From contig JAPWGK010000007.1 in NCBI GenBank assembly GCA_029641185.1, positions 1,302,001 to 1,366,000 on the forward strand: a stretch of 64,000 nt of DNA, written 5' to 3'. The DNA comes from Pseudofabraea citricarpa (Eukaryota; Ascomycota; Leotiomycetes; Helotiales; Dermateaceae). Numbering within the stretch: position 1 is the first letter of the stretch; each line of letters opens with the position of its first letter. Below the pieces are notes generated by a model. It was given only the letters and a program-made list of their open reading frames with translations, made no database searches and was not told the DNA's origin. Both the position numbers and the translations under genes were made by a program. Of this stretch, positions 21,066 through 32,529 are shown piece by piece.

Positions 21066-24000
21066 ATGAAGTCCGAAATAGTTGCAGACGACACCGTCGT
21101 GGTTGGATCAAGCCATGATGGTAGTCTGAATGAGGATGGCGGCGTCGCAAAAGCCGTTACGACCAAGGCAGGAGGACTAACAAGCGACGAGGCAGCGGAA
21201 ATTGCACTGGGTACCATTGATCAGGAATTCACCATCGATTCCGATAACTCACCCTACCCCGAAGTTCGTGCCAATGTATCCAATGTCGATGATTTCGAAC
21301 TTCCGGTCAGCACGGTCCGTATGTGGTTCCTCGGTATTGTGTTCACAATGGTATGCCAAAGCCACTCGTGCTTGAAACTCCTCCTGTACGAGAAAGTGCT
21401 CTGGGTTAACTGTCACTATAGCTGGGATCTGGAATCAACCAGTTCTTCTCCATGCGTTACCCGAGTGTCACGATTACTTCGCTCGTGGCCCAATTGTTGA
21501 GTTTTCCTCTTGGCTGTTTTCTTGCCCACGCTTTACCAGTAAAGACATACAAGATTTTTGGCCGTTGGGATTTCACCCTCAACCCGGATAATCACTTCAA
21601 CATTAAAGAACATGCCGTCATTACAATCATGTCCAATCTGAGCTTTGGAAATTCTTGGGTATTACTGACCTCAACTTTTTGAACCTGGAGAAGGCTGACA
21701 CGAATTATAGGCCACTGCCATTATCCAAGGACAGAAAGTGTTTTACAAACTTGACACTCCAGTTGGCTACCAGCTTCTTCTCGCATTATCTATGCAGCTT
21801 TTTGGCTTGGGACTGGCTGGAATTGCATACAAATACATTGTTGAGCCTCCTCAAATGGTATTTTGAACTTTAAAATCCCCTTAAATCAAGTAACTAATAC
21901 CGTGAACCAGATCTGGCCGGCAACTCTAGCCAATGCAGCTCTTTTCGAGACCTTACACAGCCGCATCAACGTCGAAGCTGATGGCTGGAAAATTACCAGA
22001 TACCGCTTTTTTCTCTACGTCTTTGTCGGCGGTGCAGTCTGGTATTGGCTCCCTGGGTTTATTTTTACTGCACTATCAACATTTGCATTCATTTGCTGGG
22101 CTGCGCCAAGTGAGTTTTGTGTTTCGTTTTTCATACGCCCTTTTTCTAACGAACCACAGACAACATCATAGTCAACAATCTCTTTGGGATGTCCACCGGT
22201 CTGGGGCTCATGCCCATAACTTTTGACTGGAGTCAAATAGCATATAACGGATCGCCTTTGGTTGTACCGTTCTGGGCTCAAGCAAACGTTTTTGCAGGAT
22301 GGGCATTCTTTTTTGCTCTTGTCACTCCAATACTCTACTATACCAACACCTGGTTAGTACATGATGCTACTTTATAAACCTACCGTGATTTAGTACACTA
22401 ACAAACAAATTAGGTACACGTCCTATCTTCCCCTGTCAGGGGCTGATAGCTATGACAATACTGGAAATATCTACAATGTCACCAAAATCATCGATGTCAA
22501 TGGCAGATTTATACCGGAAGCGTACAAAGCGTACAGCACTATCTTCATGCCAGCGACTTTTGCTCTGGCATACGGTCTCTCTTTTGCTGTAATGTCATGC
22601 TTGCCGACACACGTCTATATGTACCACTTTGACGACATCAAGCGGGCATTTAAAAATACGAGCGAAAAAGACATACATTCAAGACTTATCATGAGGTACA
22701 AGGATGTTCCATTCTGGTGGTATGCAATAATGACGGTAAGTTCTTAATGTGTTCGAAGCATGATTATAGCTAATAAATGTTGGTAGGTTGTGGTTATTGC
22801 ACTGGCAATTACGACACAAGAGGTTTGGCACACTGGCATGCCAGTATGGGGTGTCTTCATGGCCTTCGGTCTTGCGGCATTTTATGTCATTCCTGTAGGA
22901 ACAGTCTTTGCCGTCGCCAACTTGAACAGCAACGTCCTCACTGTTCTTGGAGAAATCTGCAGTGGTTACTTGATCCCTGGACGTCCCATTGTCATGCTCA
23001 TCTTCAAGGTAAGCAAGCCCCGAGAACGGATTCACGGATCCGATGAGTCGCGAGACACAAAATCTAATCCGCGATAGTTTTATGCATACACTGGACTCAG
23101 CCAAGCAATGAACTATTCTTCGGACATGAAGGTTTGTCCATACTTGTTTCTAAATTCATACTCCAAATACTGATGGGCCTAGCTTGGACTATATATGAAA
23201 ATCCCTCGCCGAATTTTGTTCGCTGCACAACTGACAGCGTGTATCATTGGAAGTTTAACTCAAAGTAAGAGTCTCTGTATCTGTAAAAAGTTGAATGTGC
23301 ACTAAATTTCTATCAGATGGTGTCCTTATCTGGATGTTGGGTCACATCAAAGGCATTTGTGACGAAGATCAACCAAACGGGTATACCTGTCCTCAAGGAC
23401 GAGTAAACTTCACTAGCTCAATCATTTGGGGAGGTACGTTATTAATTTATTCTCTACCTAGTACTATTCCCGGTTGAACTCTGGTACTAACATAACACTC
23501 TATTTAAGCCATTGGACCAGCCCGCCTCTACAGCGTCGGAAAACAATACTCAGGTCTTCTTCACTTTTTCTGGATCGGTGCCCTCCTGCCCGTGATCACA
23601 TTCTACCTCAAGCAGTATTTCCCTAAAAATAGGTTCTTAAATGCAATCCACTGGCCACTTTTCTTCGCCGGAACGGGAAATCTGCCTCCTGCTGTAAGTG
23701 ATATGCAGTAATTTCTGCCACCCACAACCTCAAATGCTGACATCGATTGATAGACTGGCGTGAACTATACCACAGCATTTGTGGTCAGTCTCATCTTCAA
23801 CAAAATCATCAAATCTCGCTACAAGCATTGGTGTAAGTCCCCTCCCTGCTGCGTCACTGATGACTTGATATTTGGACACAGCAACCTGACGCTTTTATTT
23901 TTTACTTAGGGGCCAAATACAATTACATTTTGTCTGCGAGTCTCGACTCTGGCGTCGCCGTCTCGGCAATCATCATCTTCTTTACGGTCATATTCCCTGG

Positions 24001-24225
24001 CGCTGAACTGAACTGGTGGGGAAATAACGTCAGTAAGTACATCGAATGACGACCATTTCTTAATTTCGAATTCTTTGGACTTCCCTCCTCCGTTTGAATC
24101 CTTTCTCCTCATCTTAGAGTATCTACTGACTTTCCTTTTTTTTAGGCTCGACGACCGCTGATGGTATGGGCACCCCTTGGAAAGCTATACCGGCTAATGG
24201 AACATTTGGACCTGCGAAGTGGTGA
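21066..24225 (+). CDS. Oligopeptide transporter, OPT family
   Basis: Fourteen exons: 21066-21350, 21422-21658, 21711-21857, 21911-22109, 22160-22352, 22414-22735, 22787-23008, 23078-23131, 23183-23264, 23317-23433, 23509-23693, 23754-23832, 23910-24032 and 24146-24225. The product is 774 residues, normal for OPT proteins. It is a multi-pass plasma-membrane symporter for small peptides or peptide-like metal chelates. Family motifs are seen in order: GSGINQFFSMRYPSV, AQLLSFPLGCFLAHALP, IWPATLANAALFETLH, NNLFGMSTGLGLMP, VPFWAQANVFAG, LTVLGEICSGYLIPGRPIV and YTGLSQAMNYSSDMKLG, with the end at GPAKW. An acidic cytosolic N-terminus of about 90 residues precedes the first membrane segment. It shares a promoter with the Amadoriase. 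The 5' end could lie at another ATG, but 21066 is in frame and close to the promoter elements. Confidence 0.93.
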
Positions 24226-24708
24226 AGAGTAATGTCACAGGAGGAGGACTTTCTATGAAGTAATTATGTTAGATATCAGAATCAGTTAATAGAGAAATAA
24301 TCAATAGGCATTTTCAAATATCATGTCTTATATGAGCACTTATATGTAAGCGAGTATTTGAGTGAAGTGCAACTTTCACTACAGGCCACGAAGCTAGCTA
24401 TAACCATATCAAAATAAAATATCCGCCCTGCGATCTATTTCAACTGGGCCTAAATAAAGGAAATTGCCTTTTTATGAACACATTCCAACCAAACAGCACC
24501 TTGGCTGCAGAAAGTTCGGCAATAGTTACCCACGCTAAACTGTGGGGCTATTCGGCCACTCCTACCTACCCCGCATACTGACTCCGTTTTTGTCTTTTCA
24601 CACCGATCCCAACGACCGGACTGCTCTCGATAGATAAACTTCTCCAGCTTACCCGGCTAGAATGACGGTCAAATCTCAATAAAGAACTGTCTTTGGCTTA
24701 CAACATCG
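24226..24708. other. Intergenic region, OPT 3' flank / regulator promoter
   Basis: 483 bases without a gene. The last 150 bases hold a C-rich block (CTCCTACCTACCCCGC) that would be the regulator's promoter. Confidence 0.4.
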
Positions 24709-27019
24709 ATGTCTCAAGATCTCCACGAATCATGCGATGGCCGGGCTAAGAAAAGACGGAGACTGATCGCCGGATGGTATGTTAATGTGATGGTAGAGTC
24801 ATTGAAATCTGCTGAACATTAATTTATAGTCAAAATTGTCGTAGTATGTACTGTCAAACAAATCCGACGAAAAGTCTCTATGCTCCTAGGTGTTCCTGCA
24901 GTAACTAAGACATAGCTTCTGGCCTACTCCAGATCGGCATTATAAATGTACGTTGAATAGCCAAGATGGATACAACCAGGCGTTGCTGATTATGAAATCC
25001 AGGCGATACAAATGTACCTTCTTGTTCACGATGTGTTGAAGCCAAAGTTGATTGCGTGAGAGGCATCAATGTTCGATTTCGGAATCACAACAATTTCACG
25101 GGGGAGATGAAAATGACATTTCTCGACAGTCAAACATGGTTGCCTTTGAATGAGCATAGTAAGTTAACTTACAAGCACATTCTCTGTTATCTGACATGTC
25201 GCAGTCCAGTATTATGATGAGACTTCAGATGTTGCCAAGTTGTATAATGAGTGCCCGACAAATCCGGCAATATCTTCAAAAGTCATTAATCAAGAGGATG
25301 ATGAACGAGATATAGCCCAAGGAGATACTTTACAACAAGAAGTAATTAACCAATTACAGACCCCCTTACTTGATAAAGACATGGAAGAAACCAACCAACT
25401 CTCCACATTCTATGAGGCGCGTAATCATAGCGATGAGATTCAAATTCAGGCAGATGGTGAGACGCATGAGCAAGACATCCAATTACAAAGTGAGTACATA
25501 ATAGAAGCGTATTGTCTCCATTTTGACAGTGTAGGTACCAATCAATCGCAGTCAACGCCTGTTTCTACCTCATTCTCTTTGGAGTCTTTCGCCTCTCCTA
25601 CCTATTCATACCACGATTTAGAAACCACTTTCATCAACCCCAGAAATCAAGTTGCAACGTTCACCGATCGCGGAGCAGTTTTGATGCGTAATTATACCGA
25701 AAATATGGCTCTGTGGGTAAGTCTCAACCACCTACTTAATTTGATCGTACCTAAGTGATAGCACAGGCCGATGTTACTGATATACAGAGGCATTTTGAAA
25801 TAGAAGTACCTCGACGAGCGTTACAGCACTCCGTGTTACGGCTGGCAATTTTTGCATTTTCGTCAAGACATCTTAGCAGATATTCTGACTATGATGCGGC
25901 AGAGTCGCTGGAATACCACAACGAGTGTCTTCAGCTTTTGATACCAAAGATCTCTGACCCAAGTGAAGTTATCAACGAAAATGTTCTTGCGTCTATTGCA
26001 ATTCTGCGCCAGTATGAAGAAATGGATAGTGAGTAATTTAGGACTCAAATACATTTGTAAAGCTAATTCCTTGCGAAGCCTACGACAATCGATGCCATCT
26101 CATTGGAACAACTAGAATTATCAACTCCATATCCACTTTTGGCAACTCAGGTGGTCTTGGAGAAGCTGCCGCCTGGCTGTGCTTACGGCAAGACATTTAT
26201 GTTTCACTTGTAGCGCAACAGCCGCTTAAAACACATTTAGCAAATTACCTTACCTCTCGCACCTTTCAAGAGACAGACGATGTATCCTGGGCGAACAAGA
26301 TGGTATTTCTGCTGGCAAAAGTACTCAGCTTTGCCTTCCTTCCGGATCCGGACAACAGTGGCACTCTCCTACAAATCAGCGAGGAAGTAGAGACCTGGAA
26401 GGTGTCAAGACCAGCGACCTTTGATCCCATCAGATTTGTTGCTCGGAGCCGAGAACAGAACCGCCCATTTCCCGAGATATGGTTGCTTTCTGCATTTCAT
26501 GGTATGTTGGTTCCATTGCTTAATTATGGCAACTCGAGACTAACAATGCGAAGTTGTTGCTCTGCAGTATTACCACATAGCAAGGCTTGTCCTCGCTGTC
26601 TCAAGCCGACGACCACAAAGTTCAGGGTATGAGAATCTTCGAGAAGCAAGGAGAATTGAAGTACGACATCTATCCATGATATTTTCGAACCAAAGGCTCA
26701 CCCGATCTACTTTAGAAAATCGTGCGTGGTCATCTAATAATAATTCTTGGGCTGGCAACCTTCAACAAGACTGCAGAAAACACTCTTTTCACCGCACGGC
26801 ATACCCTCTCAGTCTGTAAGTCATGATAGTCTGCCTTTTAGAAGCAACTGCAGACGCTAATTTTCTCGTTATCAAGGGGGAGGTGTTTTCCGCGACCCAA
26901 TGGAACGAGATGGTGTTGTCTCATTTCTTATGGATATGGAAACGAGGACGGGATGGAGAGCAGCTCCTCTTATCCAATCGCTTAGAGAGCAATGGGAAGA
27001 AGATGGTGATTCTGACTAG
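24709..27019 (+). CDS. Zn2Cys6 transcription factor with two microexons
   Basis: Ten exons: 24709-24776, 24830-24843, 24933-24947, 25003-25158, 25205-25716, 25767-26028, 26079-26501, 26554-26660, 26716-26815 and 26877-27019, giving 599 residues. Exons 2 and 3 are only 14 and 15 bases long. Splicing them rebuilds a perfect zinc cluster, CQNCRNRHYKC-x6-CSRC-x6-C, spread over four exons. Without the second microexon the third cysteine and its spacing are lost. Downstream, WADVTDIQRHFE, RLAIFAFSSRHLSR, AAAWLCLRQDIYVSL and ILGLATFNKT...FTARHTLSV match the ARCA-like group of fungal regulators. It is a nuclear protein, 0.5 kb after the OPT gene and on the same strand, so it may control OPT and oxidase expression (inference). 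The tenth exon reads VWGGVFRDP, in line with the family end. Confidence 0.88.
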
Positions 27020-27318
27020 TCACAAGTCATCTGACTGTATAAAGATTAATCCGATTTAAAGGCGGATACTTGAAAGAAAGACTGGCAGCTGCCAATATTA
27101 GTATTAGAACTACGCCTGATAAGCTGTATTTATACTTGCATATTGAAAATATGATGAATTCAAAGACTAAGGAAACTTGCATCATTCCTTCTTCGTGTTG
27201 TCAAAATCTACTTTTCATATTCCATATTCATTGCCATTCTTTTGGTTCATTTAATTGTAGTGGAAATTCTATCTTTGATGGCGGCATTAAATTATTCTCT
27301 TATTTGACTTCAAGAAAA
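27020..27318. other. Short convergent intergenic region
   Basis: 299 bases between two convergent stop codons. AT-rich, no gene seen. Confidence 0.4.
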
Positions 27319-28438
27319 TTACAGCTGGGCCTTCTCAACCCGTCGACCGATCTCATCGAAATGGATTTGTTTTCCACTGACGAGAGCCTCCTGTAGATAT
27401 GCACCAATCTCTACAGCCTTAACAGCATTCGAAAGCTTGATTGGAAGAGGGGTATCATCCAAGCATGCAGCAGTAAATTCATTGGTCTCCTGAACAAAAG
27501 CCATTTCAAAGCGGCCATAGTAATGAGCTGGCACCTCTCTCGTTATTCCGCCGGCGTGATAATAGTTGACCAAGTTCGACTGAGGGTTGCCGTTGACGGT
27601 CAGTTTTCCCTCCGTGCCGATAATCTCAGTGGTGTCTTCCTGGCCATGTGCCATCATGCGACTGCAGTAATAGTAGGCGATCTTGCCATTGTGGAACTCG
27701 ACAATCCCGACAGCGTTGTCGTAATCGTTGTATTTCTTGAGGTCGGGTTGGACGGCAGTGATCCCATGGGCCGAAATGCTCTTGGGCACTACATCGTCGC
27801 CGAAAAACCACAGAGTCAGGTCGATATCATGCACTGCCATGTCAACGAAGACGCCTCCGGACCATGCAGCATACGCCACAAAGAATCCGGACGGATCATG
27901 CTTGTCGCATGTTTGGCTTCGAAGAATGCATGGTCGTCCAATACCACCTTCTTCGGTCTTCTTGTACGCATCACGGTACGACTCATCGAAGCGTCTGGAG
28001 AAGCCACACATGACCTTCAAGTGTGGTCTTTTCTTTGCTGCCGCTACCACAGATTTGCACTAAGTTGTGGGTCAGATTCGAGATCATTTCAAGATATTTG
28101 AGGGCACTTACTACGTCAATACTGGTAGAGAGCGGCTTCTCACACAGAACGTGGAGATCCTTTTCCATGGCCTTGATGGCCTCTTCAGCATGCACAGAGG
28201 TTGCTGTACCGATGACGACTGCGTTCAGCCCAGGTTGTGAGATCATCTTATCATAATCGCCATACAGAGTAACTCCGTATGGTTCCAGATTCTGCTTCGC
28301 CCATTGCATCTCTGTTGGGTCAGGAGTGAAGGCAGCAACTAGCTCGGCTCTTGGAGCACGGTTGAGGAAGTTCAACGCATGTCTTCTTCCCATGCGACCA
28401 AGACCAGCTGCGGCAACCTTGAGCTTTGTTGGAGCCAT
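27319..28438 (-). CDS. Gfo/Idh/MocA oxidoreductase, inositol 2-dehydrogenase-like
   Basis: Two exons on the minus strand, 28112-28438 and 27319-28059, with a 52-bp intron, giving 355 residues. It is an NAD(P)-dependent sugar or cyclitol dehydrogenase. The Rossmann motif GLGRMGRRHA is at 12-21, the EKP motif with the catalytic Lys101 at 100-102, and Asp182-x3-His186 (DMAVHDIDL) is the usual acid/base pair. HLKVMCGFSRRFDESY fits the IolG/inositol-dehydrogenase branch. The acceptor was set at ACTTAG|TGC because it alone keeps the frame. It is divergent, across a 0.7-kb promoter, from a myo-inositol-type transporter, which supports inositol as substrate. Other cyclitols or sugars remain possible. 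Confidence 0.87.
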
Positions 28439-29171
28439 TGTGAAGGCGACTTTGTGCAAATTATGAACAAGTGAACACTCTGTAGAAATTTCAAGATGGG
28501 GAATTTTGAGCGAGGTTGAACGGGTTTAGATGATGCCCAAAAGCCTGAGTTGCAGCTTTCAAACTCGAGGAAGACATCTGTTTTTGTACCTCAACCTCTA
28601 AATGATCGCTCGCACGAGTTTGGTCGATTGAATGATCCCTAGACCCATAACGGAGAGAGTTTCCCTGTGTTACTGTTACTCTTGACTAAGTTACTCGCTA
28701 ACGATCTGAGGTCGCTGATCACAAGGTTGCGGAGAGACTTTCCTCATGCGCTGCCAAGCTTCCGGGATCTGACGGCTTTCCCCCAGCCTCTCTAGGAGGA
28801 AGACTGTAACTGATTAAGACGGCTTGCAGACAGAACTACTGCACTGTCGCTTGAACTCAAGTATTTCGCATTACAGTATGGGGGAGGAAGGAATAAGTTT
28901 CCCCGCACGCGGGGCCCCGAGAGCTCGGCCTCCATCTTTTACCCCATGTTCCTTTACTTTCACTTCCACGCAATTGGTCGATTTCTGATCGAGTCAATTT
29001 CTTGTATCCTGCAATTAAGAGCCCATGGCTTGATGCAGAAAAATCAAGAACGGCGGAACGACTATATATTGGTTGGCGGTTATCCTCATTCTGCATTTTC
29101 CATCAACATACTTATTAATTTTTTGAAGCACACCCACCTTGTTGGTTACCTAACCCATTTCGCACCTAGCC
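28439..29171. promoter_or_regulatory. Divergent promoter with inverted CreA-type sites
   Basis: This 733-bp region lies between the dehydrogenase and MFS transporter starts. At 28901-28914 it carries CCCCGC and GCGGGG as an inverted pair two bases apart. Both halves fit the CreA consensus SYGGRG for carbon-catabolite repression. The sites are about 260 bp from the transporter ATG and 460 bp from the dehydrogenase ATG. Confidence 0.5.
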
Positions 29172-30829
29172 ATGACATCTACAGATTTTGCCATTACCGA
29201 AAAGGGGCCATTGGACGATGTCGAACATCTTGAGAAAGTCCACGCGAACTTAGATGCCATCGAAGACACCACACCCGGTGCATTCGTTTGGCTCTGTGCT
29301 GCGGCTGCTGCCATTGGCGGTATGCTCTTCGGATACGATACAGGTGTTATATCTGGAGTCCTGGTTGTGATCGGGGATGATCTAGATGGCAAAATCCTGT
29401 CCAGTTCCAACAAAGAACTCATCACGGCCTTGTGTGCTGCTGGTGCTCTAGTAGGATCTGTCATTGCTGGAGCCAGCGCCGACAAGTATGGCCGAAAACC
29501 AGCAATATGGTTTGCGTCGGCATTGTTCACGATCGGTGCTGTTGTGCAAGCAGCAGCATATTCTCTCGTTCAGATGTCCGTGGGCCGCTTTCTCATTGGT
29601 CTTGGCGTTGGGTCTGCTTCAACTGTATGCCACATCCTTTCATCCACATATTGTGTTTAACTCAGGTAAATTATGCTGACCAGATCAAATAGGTAGTCCC
29701 ATTATACATCGCAGAGATATCTCCCTCGCGATTCCGCGGACGGATGATCTCGGTCGACATGATCTTCCTGGGTACTGGATCAGTTCTTGCTTATGCATTC
29801 GCAGCAGCTTTTGCAGATGTAAAACATGGCTGGAGATATATGATTGGGCTTGGCGCTGTTCCCTCGATTCTTCTTGGAGTCTTCTTGATCTGGTGTCCTG
29901 AATCTCCTCGTCAGCTTCTCTTCCACAATAATCGGGAGAAGTGTCTACGTGTCGTTCGACAAATCTACCCGAACGGAAGTGAAGAACAGATCGCCGACAA
30001 GCTTCAATCGATCGAGAACGGTGTCACACAAGCCAAGGCACTGAGCGAAGAAATCCATGTGCGCAAGGCCATCAAAAACCTCTTCACAATCCCGTCGAAT
30101 CTTCGGTCGCTCACTGCCGCCTGTGGATTGATGTTCTTCCAACAATTCTGCGGGTTCAACACTCTCATGTACTACTCATCGACCCTGTTCGACATCGTTG
30201 GCTTTTCGAATCCAGTTGCAGTGGGCACGGTTGTAGCTGGAACAAACTGGATCTTCACAGTGCTTTCATTGTTGCTCATTGACAGGATTGGCCGTCGTCG
30301 GATCTTACTGTGGACCATGTGGGGAATGCCAATATGCTTGCTTGTTGCCGCTATCGCATTCCACTGGGTTCCTCTCGATCAAAAGACGCTGGAGCTTACC
30401 AGCGATGAGGTTGGGTGGTCTGCTATACTGGTCCTCGTGGCAATGATCTGCTTCGTTGCTTTCTACGCAACTGGACTAGGGTGCGTCCCATGGCAAGCCA
30501 ACGAATTCCTTGCCATGGAGGTCAGGGCAACAGGAACCACCATGATCAATATCTTCAACTGGGGCCCGAACATCATCGTGTCGGCGACGTTCCTTTCCAT
30601 GATGAAGGGGATATCGCCCTCTGGCACCTTTGGCTTCTATGCTGCTCTTTGCCTTCTGGGCTACATCTTCGTCATCTTCTGCTTCCCTGAGGCGGCAAAT
30701 ATGACGTTGGAGGAGGTCAGGAAGGTCTTTGAACATGGATTTGGCGTTCGCTATGCCGAGGAGTGGCGCAAGCAAAATATGCTGGATAATAGAGAACGAA
30801 AAGAGGCAAGCGCAAGAAATGCTGTGTGA
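29172..30829 (+). CDS. MFS sugar transporter, myo-inositol transporter-like
   Basis: Two exons, 29172-29624 and 29693-30829, giving 529 residues with the twelve-segment layout of the sugar-porter family. Signatures: GGMLFGYDTGVISG in the first segment, DKYGRKP in loop 2-3, PLYIAEISPSRFRGR after segment 4, PESPRQL near segment 6, QQFCGFNTLMYYS in segment 7, DRIGRRR in loop 8-9, and GLGCVPWQANEFLAMEVRATG in segments 10-11. The PWQ-NE element and the PEAANMTLEEV end are typical of fungal myo-inositol/proton symporters (ITR1-like) rather than hexose carriers. It acts at the plasma membrane and shares its promoter with an inositol-dehydrogenase-like gene. The acceptor at 29692 is flanked by a second, unused AG upstream. 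Confidence 0.9.
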
Positions 30830-32529
30830 TTACATCTCAGGCGTTGCATGATTAATAGAGTGGATATTATACGAGTTGCAGAAGTTGTGTTGGAGCTTGA
30901 AGGGTTTTCTTTTTATCTTACCTAGAGCTGAATAAACCACTTGTTTCTATTTTCCATTAACTATTAGCACCAGCATTAAAAGATACAGAATCCCTAGAAT
31001 TTTAAAAATCATATACTTTTATTTCTATCTACAGACCGGCTGAGATAAGTTTGCATTTGTATCAGTGTCATACTGACAGAGCGTGATTCAAATTATTAAG
31101 TTGTCTAATGTTTGGGTGCGGTCTCTCTTTTGATACATGATCAAAATACATTTACAGATGTTTGATAATTACACTGCACTTCGCGATGTCAAAATGTGAA
31201 TAATGACATTTCAATCGAATTCCATGAAACTAACATTATAGCCAATTAGAATTTTCGAATCTATGCGATTCGTGCGACTCATGCATCGACTATTGAGGTG
31301 TTGCACTACATAGCTCCATCGTGATCTTGATTCCTGTCCAAAAGGAAGCCCAGTCTGCGGGTCGCCTTTCAAAATTGGCAAGTCTACTCAGCAGCTGCGC
31401 GCATGAAAATGGACCAAACAAAGAACGACTGCTGATCGCACAAATCACGATGATCTGAGTGGTCTTACTAGTTACATTACCACATATCTCGCACCCTGTG
31501 TGCGGAACTTGTATTACCAGACCCAACTTGATTTGATGTAGGTATGGTCTGCATTGAGATTTGACGCGAGGCAAGTCTGCCCGCTGAGAGGTTATTAGGC
31601 GAGCCGACCGCAACCGAGAACACTGACTCGTAACTCAAAAGGGCAAGTCTTTCCGCGGGAGATTTTCGCGGGGATTTCGGCCCCGTGAAGATCTCGCTCG
31701 ACCTACTGTACTGAGAGTATTGGTGTGTTTGATGGAGCTGAAGGGGTCATGGCTATTTTCAATGAAGTGGGAGCAGAGCATTCGGGACTTTATTCTAGCC
31801 GATCTGACCTGGTTTGATACGTTTATTAAGTACTCTATAAGGCTTTTCTAGCTACCCCAGATAATGTACCGACAGGGAGAAATTCAATAATCTGTATACC
31901 GATAATGTGATCCGAGATATCACGGCTTGCTATTGGCAGCTGAAGTAATAGCTCGGGACTAATCCTTTCACCGGCGTTACGTCTCGGGTCCTCTGTCACG
32001 ATGACAATTCTTGGCCTATGAAAAGACGGAGTTAGGTGGCTGAACAAGAACGACAAAAGAGCAGTGTCGCTTTATTAATTCTCGCTGCTATTTTATTTGT
32101 CAGGTAAGTATCCGTATCAGGATAATAATCAAGTGGTATCATATTGGACGGCTACTACAGACTTTGGGTAGCTATTGTTTCTGCTCATGTTCTTTCGTCA
32201 GATCTAACTTCCCACTTCGTTGTTTAACTCCTGCGTTTGATCTTGAAATAAGGGAACTCCATTCATTAATCTTAATTCGTGGCCTCCGAAGCTTAAAGCG
32301 ACTTATACCTACTCTATTGCCACTTTCAAAATAATCTGGGAGAAATTAGGAGAGCGAGATTATAGAGTCCTTAGGAAAATGATTCGAGTCACAACTTGTT
32401 TATCGGAACGGGAATTGTTTCAAGAAGTCTATTGAAAGAGTTTCCAAGCATTCAGGCAGCTTGTCATTTCTCGTTATACAAAAGCTATCTAGCTATCATC
32501 TGATTCCCTTGTACCCTTCTTGCTGGCGG
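30830..32529. other. Gene-poor intergenic region (1.7 kb)
   Basis: Convergent 3' flanks. No ORF has family features. The ORFs at 31290-31613 and 31835-32056 (minus) look like chance. Much of it is AT-rich, with one GC-richer patch at 31640-31700. Confidence 0.45.
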
